From contig NZ_SMNA01000002.1 of the NCBI RefSeq assembly GCF_004353825.1, positions 1 through 64,000 of the forward strand: a stretch of DNA of 64,000 nt, read 5' to 3'. The notes below the pieces were generated by a model. The model ran no database searches. It was not told where the DNA came from and saw nothing but the letters and a program-made list of their open reading frames with translations. The position numbers and the translations under genes were made by a program. Shown in pieces: positions 36,501 to 46,247 of this stretch (within the stretch, counting starts at the first letter, position 1; each line of letters starts with the position of its first letter). This DNA is from Occultella glacieicola (GTDB taxonomy: Bacteria > Actinomycetota > Actinomycetes > Actinomycetales > Beutenbergiaceae).

Positions 36501-39500
36501 GCGGTGACCTTCTCCAGATCGATCCCGACGCCGTGGTCGCCGTCATCCGAGACGACCGGCGACACGTCGACGGCGACCGAGAGCGCGAGCGTCTCGCCGG
36601 CGATGAAGTCCTTGCGGTCGGTGACGGCCTGCACCCACTGCCCGGGCACGGACAGTCGAAGCGAGATCCGGTCGGCCACGTGCAGGTCGGCCGCCTTGCG
36701 TGCGTCCTGCACCTGCCGGATCACGTCGCGGGCGTAGCCCTCCCCGATCAGGTCGTCGTCCAGCTCCAGGTCGAGCACCACGAACCCGCCGCCGTCGAGC
36801 ACCCCGGCGGCGATGGCGTCGCCGAAGCGGTCCTCGATCTCCGTGCTCAGCGAGTACTCGCCCTCCTCCAGGACGATCCCGGAGACCGTGACGACGCCGT
36901 CGGCGGACTGCTCCCAGGCCCCGGCCCGGGCGCCGCCGATGACCTTCTGGACGTCCTTGCCCAGGCGTGGCCCGGCCGCCCTGGCGTTCACGGTCAGTTT
37001 CGTGTACACGCCGTAGTCGGCGGCCGCGCCGTCGGCCAGGTCGAGCACCTGGACCTCCTTGACGTTGACCTCCTCGGCGATCAGGTCCGTGAACCGCGCG
37101 AGCGCTGCCGTATCGGAGACCACGGCGCGCACCTTCCGCAGCGGCTGGCGCACCCGCAGCTTGTTCGCCTTCCGCAGGCCGTGGGTGGTGGAGACGACGT
37201 CCCGCACCGCCTCCATGGCCGCGACCAGCTCGTCGTCGGCCAGCAGCGCCGCCGCGGTGGTGTCTGCGGCGTTCTCCGGGTCGGGGAAGTCGGTCAGGTG
37301 CACCGACCGGCCGCCGGTGAGCCCCCGCCAGACCTCCTCGGTGACCAGCGGCGCGAGCGGCGCCATCACCCGGGTGAGCACCTCGAGCGCGGTGTAGAGG
37401 GTGTTGTAGGAGCCTTCGTCCTCGTCCCAGAACCGCTGCCGGGAGGTGCGCACGTACCAGTTCGTCAGCATGTCCAGGTGCTCACGGACCCGCGCGCACG
37501 CGCCCGGGATGTCGTTGACCTCCAGGTCGGCGCGCACGCCGGTCACGAGCGTGCGGGTCCGGGCGAGCAGGTACCGGTCCATGACGTCGAGCCCGGCCAC
37601 CGCCTCGGGCGAGGGTGCGTGCGCGTCCAGCCCGGCGCCGTCGTTGCAGGTGTTCGCGTAGAGGCTGAAGAAGTACCAGGTGTTCCACAGCGGCAGCAGG
37701 ATCTGGCGGACGTTCTCCCGGATCCCCTCCTCGGTGACGATGAGGTTCCCGCCGCGCAGGATCGGCGAGGCCATCAGGAACCAGCGCATCGCATCGGACC
37801 CGTCCCGGTCGAACACCTCGTTCACGTCCGGGTAGTTGCGCAGCGACTTGCTCATCTTGCGCCCGTCCGAGCCGAGCACCACACCGTGGCACACGGAGGT
37901 CCGGAACGCGGGCCGGTCGAACAGGCCGGTGGCGAGCACGTGCAGCAGATAGAACCAGCCGCGGGTCTGGTTCACGTACTCGACGATGAAGTCGCCCGGG
38001 TAGTGATGCTCGAACCAGTCCGCGTTCTCGAACGGGTAGTGCACCTGCGCGAACGGCATCGACCCGGAGTCGAACCAGACGTCCAGCACGTCCGGGATGC
38101 GGCGCATCGTGGACGCCCCGGTCGGGTCGTCCGGGTTCGGCCGGGTCAGTTCGTCGATGTAGGGGCGGTGCAGATCGGTGACGGCCACCCCGAAGTCGGC
38201 CTCGAGGTCCGCGATCGAGCCGTACACGTCCACCCGAGGGTAGGCGGGGTCATCGCTCACCCACACCGGGATCGGCGTACCGAAGTACCGGTTGCGCGAG
38301 ATCGACCAGTCCCGGGCATTCGCTAGCCACTTGCCGAACTGGCCGTGCTTGATGTGCTCGGGAACCCAGGTGATCTCCTCGTTCAGCTCCACCATCCGGT
38401 CCCGGAACTCGGTGACCCGAACGAACCAGGAGCTCATCGCCTTGTAGATGAGCGGGTTCTTGCAGCGCCAGCAGTGCGGGTAGGAGTGGTCGTAGGTCTC
38501 GTGCCGCACCACCACGGGGCGCACCTGCGGCGCGAACTGCCCGACGGCGCCGCTTCCGTTCTTGAGGTCGGCGATCGCCTTGGGGTTCGCGTCGAAGACC
38601 TGCAGCCCGGCGTAGTCGGGCACCTCGGCGGTGAACTTCCCGGCCGCGTCCACCGGCACCACCGGGGTGATCCCGGCGGCGTCGCAGACAGCCATGTCGT
38701 CCTCACCGAACGCGGGCGCGAGGTGCACCAGGCCGGTGCCGTCCTCGGTGGAGACGAAGTCCGCGGCGAGCAGCCGGTGGGCGTTCTCGTGACCGGCGAA
38801 GTACGGGAACGGCGGCGTGTAGGACCGCCCGGCCAGCTCGGCACCGGTGAGCCGTTCCAGCACCTCGGGCTCGTCACCCAGCTCCCGGGCGTAGGCGCCG
38901 AGGCGGGAGTCCGCGAGCAGCACCTTCTCCCCCGCGAGCGCGCCCTCGGCCGGGCGCACCACGACGTAGGAGATCTCGGGCCCGACGGCGATCGCCAGGT
39001 TCGAGGGCAGCGTCCAGGGGGTGGTGGTCCAGATGAGCGCGAGCTCCCCGGTCTCCAGCCGCAGCCCGACGGTCAGGGCCGGGTCCTGGCGCATCTGGTA
39101 GACGTCGTCGTCCATCCGCAGCTCATGGTTGGACAGCGGCGTCTCGTCGCGCCAGCAGTACGGCAGGACGCGGTAGCCCTCGTAGGCCAGGCCCTTGTCG
39201 TAGAGGCGCTTGAACGCCCAGATCACCGACTCCATGTAGGTGACGTCGAGCGTCTTGTAGTCGTTCTCGAAGTCCACCCACCGGGCCTGCCGGGTGACGT
39301 ACTCCTCCCACTCCTTGGTGTAGCGGAGCACGGAGTCGCGGCAGGCCGCGTTGAAGGCCTCGATCCCCATCTCCTCGATCTCGGCCTTGGTGCTGATGCC
39401 GAGGATCCGCTCCGCCTCGAGTTCGGCCGGCAGTCCGTGCGTGTCCCAGCCGAACCGGCGCTCCACCCGCTTGCCCAGCATCGTCCGGAACCGGGGCACG

Positions 39501-39754
39501 ACGTCCTTGACGTACCCGGTCAGCAGGTGCCCGTAGTGCGGCAGTCCGTTCGCGAACGGCGGCCCGTCGTAGAAGACGAACTCGTTCGACCCGTCCTCGC
39601 CGGCCGGCCGCTGGTCGATCGAGGCCTGGAACGTGCCGTCGGAGTCCCAGTACGCGAGCACCCCCTCTTCGAGCTCGGGGAAACTCGGGGAGGGCGCTAC
39701 GCCGTCGGCCCGGGTGTGGCGGGGGTAGTGCTGCTCGCTCGGCTCGGTGGACAT
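36497..39754 (-). CDS. ileS: Isoleucyl-tRNA synthetase
   Basis: Charges tRNA-Ile with isoleucine. 1085 residues, the long actinobacterial/eukaryote-like type. Motifs: HIGH-type [18 protein letters not shown], editing CP1 domain (about 190-410, [10 protein letters not shown]), KMSKS ([14 protein letters not shown]) and an anticodon-binding C-terminal region, without the zinc-finger tail of the short type. ATG 39754 follows CGAAGGATC; an in-frame start farther upstream would lie inside the T-box leader and is rejected. Expression is controlled by the upstream T-box. Confidence 0.96.
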   Translation of the reverse strand: MSTEPSEQHYPRHTRADGVAPSPSFPELEEGVLAYWDSDGTFQASIDQRPAGEDGSNEFVFYDGPPFANGLPHYGHLLTGYVKDVVPRFRTMLGKRVERRFGWDTHGLPAELEAERILGISTKAEIEEMGIEAFNAACRDSVLRYTKEWEEYVTRQARWVDFENDYKTLDVTYMESVIWAFKRLYDKGLAYEGYRVLPYCWRDETPLSNHELRMDDDVYQMRQDPALTVGLRLETGELALIWTTTPWTLPSNLAIAVGPEISYVVVRPAEGALAGEKVLLADSRLGAYARELGDEPEVLERLTGAELAGRSYTPPFPYFAGHENAHRLLAADFVSTEDGTGLVHLAPAFGEDDMAVCDAAGITPVVPVDAAGKFTAEVPDYAGLQVFDANPKAIADLKNGSGAVGQFAPQVRPVVVRHETYDHSYPHCWRCKNPLIYKAMSSWFVRVTEFRDRMVELNEEITWVPEHIKHGQFGKWLANARDWSISRNRYFGTPIPVWVSDDPAYPRVDVYGSIADLEADFGVAVTDLHRPYIDELTRPNPDDPTGASTMRRIPDVLDVWFDSGSMPFAQVHYPFENADWFEHHYPGDFIVEYVNQTRGWFYLLHVLATGLFDRPAFRTSVCHGVVLGSDGRKMSKSLRNYPDVNEVFDRDGSDAMRWFLMASPILRGGNLIVTEEGIRENVRQILLPLWNTWYFFSLYANTCNDGAGLDAHAPSPEAVAGLDVMDRYLLARTRTLVTGVRADLEVNDIPGACARVREHLDMLTNWYVRTSRQRFWDEDEGSYNTLYTALEVLTRVMAPLAPLVTEEVWRGLTGGRSVHLTDFPDPENAADTTAAALLADDELVAAMEAVRDVVSTTHGLRKANKLRVRQPLRKVRAVVSDTAALARFTDLIAEEVNVKEVQVLDLADGAAADYGVYTKLTVNARAAGPRLGKDVQKVIGGARAGAWEQSADGVVTVSGIVLEEGEYSLSTEIEDRFGDAIAAGVLDGGGFVVLDLELDDDLIGEGYARDVIRQVQDARKAADLHVADRISLRLSVPGQWVQAVTDRKDFIAGETLALSVAVDVSPVVSDDGDHGVGIDLEKVTA

Positions 39755-39789
39755 CTGCGCGGATCCTTCGTAGTACGGACGTGCCTGCC

Positions 39790-39978
39790 GTACGAGGACG
39801 ATGCGCACCCGGGTTTGGGGCGTACCGCGGTACCACCTCGCTTGCCGGCCGCCCGAGGGCACCCGACCGCTCCTTGCGGGCTGTGACGGGCCCACCCGTT
39901 CGGTTCTACTGGGCCGGCCCGCGGGCGGGTCGGCCGTTCTTCCGAAGGCTCACCGGTGATGGCCGGGTCGATGCCTCT
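39790..39978 (-). promoter_or_regulatory. T-box riboswitch controlling ileS (translational type)
   Basis: The minus-strand leader before ileS contains the T-box core GAGGTGGTACCGCGG (39839-39825) that pairs with uncharged tRNA. Upstream is a compact stem I with an ATC (isoleucine) triplet in a plausible specifier loop (39960-39958) and a stem II-like AGTAGAACCGAACGGG. The region between T-box and start, ending GAAGGATC, can pair with CGTCCTCGT and would hide the ribosome-binding site. A TAGACT -10 lies just upstream (39985-39990 on the plus strand). This matches actinobacterial ileS T-boxes, which act on translation rather than transcription. Confidence 0.85.
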
Positions 39979-40022
39979 GGGGCGAGTCTAGCGCCGACGT
40001 CACGCTGATTCGTCAGCCCCTG

Positions 40023-41357
40023 TCACCGCCCAGGTGCTCGGACGCCGCGCAGCACGCCTGGGCCGAGGTCACCGATCGACGTGCATCCGGCCAGCCCGAG
40101 CGTGATGTCGAGCTCGGCGAGGATGTTCCGGATCACCTCGCGCACACCGTCCTCGCCGGCGACGCCGAGACCGTAGGCGTAGGGCCGTCCGATCGCGACG
40201 GCGGTGGCGCCCAGGGCGAGCGCGATGACGGCGTCCGATCCGTGCCGTACGCCCGAGTCGAACACGATCGGCACCCTTCCGCCGATTCGGCGCGCGATCT
40301 CCGGCAGCACGTCGAGGGTCGGCACCGACCGGTCGACCTGGCGTCCGCCGTGGTTCGAGACCCAGACGCCGTCCACGCCCGCGTCGAGCGCCCGCTCGGC
40401 GTCGTCCGGGTGCACGATGCCCTTCAGCAGGATCGGCAGGTCGGTCCACGCCCGCGCCTTCGCAAGATCGTCCCAGGTGAGCGTGGGGGTCGAGAACACC
40501 TCGAGGAAGGTCTCGACCGCGGCACGCGGCAACGGCGAGCGCAGGTTCTCGCGGATGCTCCGCGAGCCCGTGACCGGTGCCCCCTTGCGTGCGATCCGGA
40601 CACCCGCGGCGACCGCCCTCGGGGTGATCCGGACCGGCGGCTGCTCGTCCGCGCTCGCCGGACCCGCGGCCGCGCCGGCGCGCTCACGCACGAGGTCCTT
40701 GAACACCGGGTCGCTCGTGTACTGGGCGATGCCCAGCCCGCGCGTGAACGGCAGATACGCGAGGTCCAGGTCCCGGGTGCGCCAGCCGAGTAGATGGGTG
40801 TCGAGGGTCACGACGATCGCCTCGCAGCCGGACGCCGCGGCCCGCCGCAGCAGGGAGGCGTTGAGAGACTCGGACGCCGACCAGTAGAGCTGGAACAGGC
40901 GTGAGCCGCCGGGCGCGGCGTCGGCCACCTGCGCCATCGGGAACGACGCCTGGCTCGACAGCGTGTAGGGGACGCCGAGCGAGGCGGCCGCTCGCGCGAC
41001 CGCGAGATCCGCCTCCGGATGGGCCAGCTCCATGACCCCGAGCGGCGCAAGCAGCAGTGGTGTCGGGCGGCGCCGGCCGAGGAGGTCGATCGACAGGTCA
41101 CGGACCGACACGTCGCGCAGGGGCCGCGGCCACACCTGCCATCGATCGAACGCCGCCAGGTTGGCCGCCACGGTCCGCTCGTCGCCGGCACCACCGGCGA
41201 GGTAGGCGAACGCCTCGGGGCTGAGTGCCTTGCGGGCGGCCGCCTCCAGGGCGACGGCGCCGACCGGCACGCGCGGTCGCGTACCGCTGATGCCGGCACG
41301 GAAGATCTCGGACTGGGTGCGCCGACCCACGCCGTCGGGGCGGGCTGTGCCGCTCAC
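40023..41357 (-). CDS. FMN-dependent alpha-hydroxy-acid oxidase (lactate 2-monooxygenase-like)
   Basis: Oxidises an alpha-hydroxy acid such as lactate with FMN. 444 residues; the FMN motif LLLAPLGVMELAHPEADLA, HGGRQ with the catalytic His (VSNHGGRQVD), GVDGVWVSNHGG, and IPIVFDSGVRHG-like end (VPIVFDSGVRHGSD) are family features. It lacks membrane anchors. Insertion ITPRAVAAGVR between ~245 and 310 makes it longer than LldD, as in lactate 2-monooxygenase. GTG 41357 lies 19 bases after the GNAT gene stop; the site has only a weak ribosome-binding sequence. Substrate is a guess. Confidence 0.85.
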   Translation of the reverse strand: MSGTARPDGVGRRTQSEIFRAGISGTRPRVPVGAVALEAAARKALSPEAFAYLAGGAGDERTVAANLAAFDRWQVWPRPLRDVSVRDLSIDLLGRRRPTPLLLAPLGVMELAHPEADLAVARAAASLGVPYTLSSQASFPMAQVADAAPGGSRLFQLYWSASESLNASLLRRAAASGCEAIVVTLDTHLLGWRTRDLDLAYLPFTRGLGIAQYTSDPVFKDLVRERAGAAAGPASADEQPPVRITPRAVAAGVRIARKGAPVTGSRSIRENLRSPLPRAAVETFLEVFSTPTLTWDDLAKARAWTDLPILLKGIVHPDDAERALDAGVDGVWVSNHGGRQVDRSVPTLDVLPEIARRIGGRVPIVFDSGVRHGSDAVIALALGATAVAIGRPYAYGLGVAGEDGVREVIRNILAELDITLGLAGCTSIGDLGPGVLRGVRAPGR

Positions 41358-41376
41358 CTGCCGGCCACCGGGCCGG

Positions 41377-41691
41377 TCACCGCCCCTGGTCGGGGTCGGG
41401 CCAGTGCACCGAGGAGTCGTAGTCGTGATGGCGGCGCACGTAGGCGGCGATGAACGGGCAGTAGGGCACAATCGTCTCGCCGCGGGCGACGGTGTCGTCC
41501 AGAGCGCCGCGGGCCAGGGCACTACCCAGGCCCTGACCTCCGAACTCCTCCTCGACGACGGTGTGGCTGAACGCGGTGCCGGCCGCCTCGGAGTGGAACG
41601 CCGCGATGCCGGCCCTGGTCCCTCCCACCCAGATCTCGTACTGTCCCTCCGCGTCGTTGCGGACGATCGTCGGTACCTCGGTCTGGCTCAC
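41377..41691 (-). CDS. Short GNAT-type acetyltransferase (YjdJ/COG2388-like)
   Basis: 104 residues. The core reads EIWVGGTRAGIAAFHSEAA, then [20 protein letters not shown] which contains the acetyl-CoA pyrophosphate-binding R/Q-x-x-G-x-G/A motif as GGQGLG, then PYCPFIAAYVRRH. The PYCPF-x-AAYV motif is typical of the small COG2388 branch. GTG 41691 starts the protein; it precedes the hydroxy-acid oxidase gene. Function unknown beyond predicted acyl transfer. Confidence 0.85.
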   Translation of the reverse strand: MSQTEVPTIVRNDAEGQYEIWVGGTRAGIAAFHSEAAGTAFSHTVVEEEFGGQGLGSALARGALDDTVARGETIVPYCPFIAAYVRRHHDYDSSVHWPDPDQGR

Positions 41692-41769
41692 CCGTGGTCT
41701 TCCCCTCGTGACGTGATGACCCCGGGCGTCCCTGCCCGGGCGTGTCTGCCTGCCCCGCGATCCACCGTA

Positions 41770-43305
41770 TCAACGAGCGGGCCGGGCCCGGGTGATGGAC
41801 CGCGGCGCGGCCGCCGAGCCGAGTTGGTCGCGGGCCCGCCCGAGGAGGGTCTCCTCGTCCAGTTCGGCGCCGCTCACCTCGACCCGCAGCACCCAGCCGA
41901 GGCGGGGGTCGGGCACTGCCTGCACGACGGCGTCGGTCACCTCGTGCTGGCGCTGGAACCACTCGCGCACCTCGCCCAGGTGCACGTTGTGACCACCGAC
42001 CACGACGACGTCGTCCGCGCGCCCGGCCACGAACAGGCGGCCCGTGCCGTCCAGGTGGCCGAGGTCGCCGGTGGGCAGGTAGCCGCCCGGCGTGTCCGCG
42101 GCCCGCCACGGCGAGCGGACCCATAGGTGCCCCACCACGCCGTCGGGAAGATCCACGCCGTCCTCGTCCCCGACCTTCAGGCGGACCCCGGTGGCGGGTC
42201 GCCCGACCGTGCCCGGTGCCTCCCGCAGGTCGGCGGCGGTGGCGATCGTGGCGGTTCCGGTCTCGCTGGTGCCGAAGAAGTCGAGCAGGGCGTCCGGGTA
42301 GAGCGCCTCGATCCGGGCGGCGAGGTCGACCGGCAGAGGCGCGGAGCCGGCCGCGATCCGGCGTAGCGGGGGGCGGTTGGCGTGCGCTTCGAGGGCCCGC
42401 GTCAGACCCAGGAGTTGGCCCGGGACGCCGAGCACGGCCCCGACCCGGTGGATCCCGATCAGCTCGACCCAGCGCTCGGGCGGCAGCCCGTGCCCGAGCA
42501 CGATCGGGGCGCCGATCACGAGCGCCGCGGAGAGCGCACTGAGTCCGTGCCCGTGCGACAGTGGCGCCGTGACCAGGACGGGCTCGCCCCGGCGCAGCCC
42601 GAGCGCCGCGAGCAGGCTGAGCACCGTGCCCAGCTGGCCCCGGCGCACACCCGGCCGGGCGGTCGGGTGCGGGGTGTGCGTGGTCCCGGAGGTGAGCAGG
42701 TGCAGGGTGCCGGCCCGGCGTCGCCGCCACCGGGGTCCGAGCCGCACTGAGGGCGTGATGGTGGCCGGAACTGAGGCCGGGATGGTGGCCGGGACGGCGG
42801 CGGCCGTTGGGGTGCAGTCGAGCAGCCGGATGGCTGGGTCGGGAGCCGCGGCCAGCCCGGGGGCCGTGGCGTCGTCATGGACGATCACGGCAGGCCGGGT
42901 CCGGTCGATGATCGTCCGCAGCCGCTCGGCGCCGACGCTCGGTCCGACCAGCACCACGTCCACTCCGAGGGCACCGGCGGCCAGTACCGTCGCCACCTGT
43001 CCGCGGTGATCGCGGGCGTGCACGGCGATCCGCGGCCGGCTCCCGGTCGCCGGCAGTGCCTGGGCGAGCCTCACGGCGGCGACCTCGACCGCCAGGGCCA
43101 GCCCGTCGCCGTCGAGCGGGCCGAGTCGGTCCACGAGCACGGGAACCGTCCGGCTGCGCCTGGCCGCGGCGAGCGCAGCCCCGGGAAGAGTGGCGCCGTA
43201 GCGCAGCAGCGGGCCCAGCGCGGGCAGGTCCGCCGGCCGGGGCCCCATCGCGCGCAGCACGGCGGCGCCCTCGCCGACGACGTGCCAGGTGGAGCGGTGC
43301 CTCAC
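41770..43305 (-). CDS. AMP-binding (acyl-CoA synthetase-like) protein lacking catalytic lysines
   Basis: 511 residues of the adenylate-forming superfamily. A3-like P-loop LLTSGTTHTPHP (the usual Lys of SGTTGxPK is not present), FFGTSETGT (A5), YLPTGDLGHLDGTGRLFVAGRADD (in two parts, A7/A8), then GGHNVHLGEV. The C-terminus ends SITRARPAR and has no A10 GK motif, so the lysine needed for adenylation is absent. The GTG start at 43305 overlaps the SDR stop by 4 bases (GTGA). With the SDR it forms a two-gene unit. A proline/threonine repeat VPATI-x-x-SVPATIT is also present at ~175-195. May be a binding or CoA-transfer remnant. Confidence 0.75.
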   Translation of the reverse strand: MRHRSTWHVVGEGAAVLRAMGPRPADLPALGPLLRYGATLPGAALAAARRSRTVPVLVDRLGPLDGDGLALAVEVAAVRLAQALPATGSRPRIAVHARDHRGQVATVLAAGALGVDVVLVGPSVGAERLRTIIDRTRPAVIVHDDATAPGLAAAPDPAIRLLDCTPTAAAVPATIPASVPATITPSVRLGPRWRRRRAGTLHLLTSGTTHTPHPTARPGVRRGQLGTVLSLLAALGLRRGEPVLVTAPLSHGHGLSALSAALVIGAPIVLGHGLPPERWVELIGIHRVGAVLGVPGQLLGLTRALEAHANRPPLRRIAAGSAPLPVDLAARIEALYPDALLDFFGTSETGTATIATAADLREAPGTVGRPATGVRLKVGDEDGVDLPDGVVGHLWVRSPWRAADTPGGYLPTGDLGHLDGTGRLFVAGRADDVVVVGGHNVHLGEVREWFQRQHEVTDAVVQAVPDPRLGWVLRVEVSGAELDEETLLGRARDQLGSAAAPRSITRARPAR

Positions 43306-44156
43306 CACAGGCCCCGGAGCACGGTGCCCAGAAGTCGGTCGGAGGCCGCCGGTGCGAGCGCACTCACCGCACCACCCAGCCGCGCCCACCACGGTGAGAT
43401 CAGCCGTGGCCGGTCCACGATCGCCCGGCACACGAGCGCGGCCGCGTCGTCCGCGCTGAGGCCCGGCGCGGTGGCGTAGCGCGCGGTGGGGGCGCTCATC
43501 GCGGTGTGCACCAGCGGCAGGTGGACCGAGGTGGTGGCCACGCCGTCGGCGGCCAGCTCGGGGGCGACGGCCCGCAGCCACGCCTCGAACGCGGACTTGC
43601 TCGCCGCGTACGCGGAGTAGCCCGGGCTCGGCACGTCCACGCTCGCGGACGCCACGGAGATCAGGTGACCGGCGCCGTCGGCCGCCATCTGCCGCAGCAG
43701 GGGGAGCAGCAGGGCGACCGGACCGAGGGCGTTGACGCCGGTCACGCGCTGCACGTCGTGGAACCGGTCGGTGTAGTCGGCCAGGTTCCGGCGGATGCTG
43801 TGCCCGGCGTTGGAGACGACGACGGCAGGGGTGCCGTGATCGGCGAGGATCCTGATGCCGGCGGCGCGCGCCGCATCGGTGTCGCGCAGGTCGACTCGGA
43901 GGGTGTTCGCCCGGCCGCCGAGGGCGCGGACGGCGTCGGCGACGCCGTCGAGCGCGTCACCGCGGGCGAGCAACACCACGTGGGCGCCGACGGCCCCGAG
44001 CCGGATCGCGATCCGCTCACCGACGCCGCGGGAGGCGCCGGTGATCAGCACGGTCCGCCCGGCGACGACCCTGCGGACGGCCTCCGGTCCGGGACCGAAG
44101 CCGGCCATGCCGAGCAGCGCTCGCACGCCGACCGGCCAGGTCCACTCTCCCCCCAT
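43302..44156 (-). CDS. Short-chain dehydrogenase/reductase
   Basis: 284-residue SDR. NAD(P) site TGASRGVGERIAIRLG, NAG motif (VVSNAGHSIRRN), catalytic Ser in SVASASVDVP and YxxxK in YSAYAASKSAFEAW, so the active site is complete. N-terminal extension of about 30 residues before the Rossmann fold. Start ATG 44156 is chosen; ATG 44108 (MAGFGPGP) is an alternative. Coupled to the adenylate-forming protein downstream. The unit might modify a fatty acyl or polyketide-like substrate, as similar SDR/AMP-ligase pairs do in lipid pathways, but that is inference. Confidence 0.87.
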   Translation of the reverse strand: MGGEWTWPVGVRALLGMAGFGPGPEAVRRVVAGRTVLITGASRGVGERIAIRLGAVGAHVVLLARGDALDGVADAVRALGGRANTLRVDLRDTDAARAAGIRILADHGTPAVVVSNAGHSIRRNLADYTDRFHDVQRVTGVNALGPVALLLPLLRQMAADGAGHLISVASASVDVPSPGYSAYAASKSAFEAWLRAVAPELAADGVATTSVHLPLVHTAMSAPTARYATAPGLSADDAAALVCRAIVDRPRLISPWWARLGGAVSALAPAASDRLLGTVLRGLW

Positions 44157-44236
44157 GGTCGCCGAGCCTAGCCGCCGCATCTGGTCGACTAGGCTCGACG
44201 TGACCGGGTCGTCGAGGCGTTGGGAGTGCGGCACGC

Positions 44237-45361
44237 ATGCTGGAACTGCCGCCGATACCGCGGCTACGGCCGGAGGACCGGGCCGCCCGGCGGAGCGGAC
44301 TGCTGGACCTGTTCGAGAGCCACGTGTACGGCCGGACACCGGCGGGTGGCCACCTCGATCGGGTCGCCGTCCGAACCGATGAGCCGGTGGACGGCGGGCG
44401 CCGGGTCGAGCTCGACGTCACCGTGGCCGGCCCGCGCGGCGAGCGCACCGTGCCGGTGCTGGTGCACGTTCCCGAGGGTGCTCCGGTTGCGGTGGTGGTG
44501 GCCCTGAACTTCGCGGGCAATCACGCGACCACGCCGGCGCCGGGGGTGCGGATCGGACGCAACCGGGACGTCGCCCGAGGTTCGAGGGCGTCACGATGGC
44601 CGTACCGGGCGATCCTTGGCCGCGGCTATGCGGTCGCCACCGCGCACTACGAGGACTTCGAGATCGACTCCCCCGGTCACGCCGTCGAGGGTGTGCGGGG
44701 CCTGTTCTCACACGATCCGAGAGACCCGCACGGCTGGGGCGCGATCGGGGCCTGGGCCTGGGGGCTGAGCCGGGTCTTCGAGGCGATGGCCGGGGTACCG
44801 GGATTCGAGCCGGGCGCGGCCGTCGCGCTCGGGCACTCGCGGCTCGGCAAGGCCGCACTGTGGGCGGGTGCGCAGGACGGCCGGTTCGCCGCCGTGGTGG
44901 CCAACGACTCCGGCTGCGGCGGGGCCGGGCTGCACCGGCACCGGGCGCCCGGCAAGGAGACGATCGCGGCGATCACGGCGAGGTTCCCGCACTGGTTCGC
45001 GCCGACCTTCGCCGGGTACGCCGACCGCGAGGCGGACCTGCCGGTCGACGCCCATGAGTTGCTGGCACTGATCGCGCCGCGCGCCGTGCACGTGGCCAGC
45101 GCGGTCGAGGACCTGTGGGCGGACCCGCTCGGGGAGTACCTGGCCACGGTAGCCGCGTCCCCGGCGTACGAGGCGTTCGGTCTCACCGGCACCCGTTCCG
45201 TCGACGAGGGGTCGGCGGTGCTGCCGACGCTCGGGCAGCGGGTCGGGGGCCGGCTGTCCTATCACGCGCGGCCGGGCGGGCACGACCTCACGGCGCAGGA
45301 CTGGGAACTGGCGCTGGACGCCGCCGACGACGCGTTCACGGCCGAGGCAGCGCCCTCCTAG
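44237..45361 (+). CDS. Alpha/beta-hydrolase, glucuronoyl esterase (CE15)-like
   Basis: 374 residues, no signal peptide. Nucleophile motif GHSRLGKAALWAGAQD, like CE15 glucuronoyl esterases (GxSRxGK), then NDSGCGGAG, HWFAPTF and a C-terminal YHARPGGHDLTAQDW with the catalytic His. The Cys-less GHS in place of GCS is a variation. In CE15 enzymes this fold cleaves esters between lignin and glucuronic acid in xylan. Without secretion it might act on imported fragments. Divergent from the SDR gene; not linked to a polysaccharide cluster here. The family call is reasonably supported by the SRxGK motif. Confidence 0.75.
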   Translation: MLELPPIPRLRPEDRAARRSGLLDLFESHVYGRTPAGGHLDRVAVRTDEPVDGGRRVELDVTVAGPRGERTVPVLVHVPEGAPVAVVVALNFAGNHATTPAPGVRIGRNRDVARGSRASRWPYRAILGRGYAVATAHYEDFEIDSPGHAVEGVRGLFSHDPRDPHGWGAIGAWAWGLSRVFEAMAGVPGFEPGAAVALGHSRLGKAALWAGAQDGRFAAVVANDSGCGGAGLHRHRAPGKETIAAITARFPHWFAPTFAGYADREADLPVDAHELLALIAPRAVHVASAVEDLWADPLGEYLATVAASPAYEAFGLTGTRSVDEGSAVLPTLGQRVGGRLSYHARPGGHDLTAQDWELALDAADDAFTAEAAPS

Positions 45362-45372
45362 CCACCCGGACC

Positions 45373-46230
45373 TCAGCCGACGAGGGGTGCGAGTGCTCCG
45401 GTGACGGCGATCTCATCCGGACGCAGCCACGGCGCGACGATCTCGGCGACGGCCGAGACGTGCGCCGAGTCCGCGACCACGAGGTGGATGTCGAGCAGTC
45501 CGCTCACACCGCTACCGGAGGAGAGCACGCCGAGGTCCTCGCCCTCCGCCGTGAGCGCGTCCTGCGCGGCCCGGATCTCGGCCCAGGTGGGCAGCTCGGA
45601 CGTCTGCACACACAGCGGCCCGGCGTAGATCTCCCGGAAGTCCACCCGGGCCGACGCCGCGTCGCCGGAGACGAGCACGTTCATGACGTCGCCGCCGCCG
45701 GAGACGTAGCTGAGGACGTACCCGTCGTGGGCCTCGAGGAACATCATCAGGTCCGACTGCTGGCTGATCAGGTCCGTCCCCGCGAGACTCCCACCGGCCC
45801 CGGCCGCGGGGTCGTCGCACAGCTGCGGGAACTCGGACGGTTCGTCGGTGGACGGTTCCCACCCGGTGGGCGGTTCCACGGAGACCGGCTCGGTGAGGGT
45901 GAACGACGTCCCGTCGTAGGTGCCGACCACCCAGGCGTTCCCCCAGGTCCGCCCGCTCGCCGACTCGTGTTCGATGCCGTCCCAGCCCTCGAACCCGACC
46001 AGCTCCGGCCCGGCGCACTGTGGCGGGTAGGAGGTCAGGACGGCGCCGAGGCAGATCTGGGCCGGTTCGCCCTCGAGCTGCATGATCGTGCCGGCGCCGA
46101 CCAGCAGCTCACCCGGGCCACCGGTCGAGGGCGGTGGCCCTCCGCCCGGCGGCCCGCCGACCCCGCCGCACGCCGCGAGCCCGAGGCTCGCCGTCACGGC
46201 CAACACCCCACCCAGGACCGATCGCCTCAT
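45373..46230 (-). CDS. Predicted lipoprotein of unknown function
   Basis: 285 residues with signal peptide and lipobox (SLGLAACGG, lipid-Cys about 21), a Gly/Pro-rich linker (GGPPGGGPPPSTGG), then a folded exported domain. Cysteines at ~60, 72, 138 and ~207 may pair. No recognised family. The stop lies 11 bases from the convergent CE15-like stop. Same strand and 17 bases downstream of the 46248 gene. Confidence 0.75.
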   Translation of the reverse strand: MRRSVLGGVLAVTASLGLAACGGVGGPPGGGPPPSTGGPGELLVGAGTIMQLEGEPAQICLGAVLTSYPPQCAGPELVGFEGWDGIEHESASGRTWGNAWVVGTYDGTSFTLTEPVSVEPPTGWEPSTDEPSEFPQLCDDPAAGAGGSLAGTDLISQQSDLMMFLEAHDGYVLSYVSGGGDVMNVLVSGDAASARVDFREIYAGPLCVQTSELPTWAEIRAAQDALTAEGEDLGVLSSGSGVSGLLDIHLVVADSAHVSAVAEIVAPWLRPDEIAVTGALAPLVG

Positions 46231-46247
46231 CGTGGTCTCCCCTCGTC

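Noticed and set aside
42722-42800. Repeat-like VPATI/SVPATIT coding segment
   Set aside because: Only two imperfect copies within the adenylate-forming gene, explained by Pro/Thr codon bias. Not a separate repeat element.
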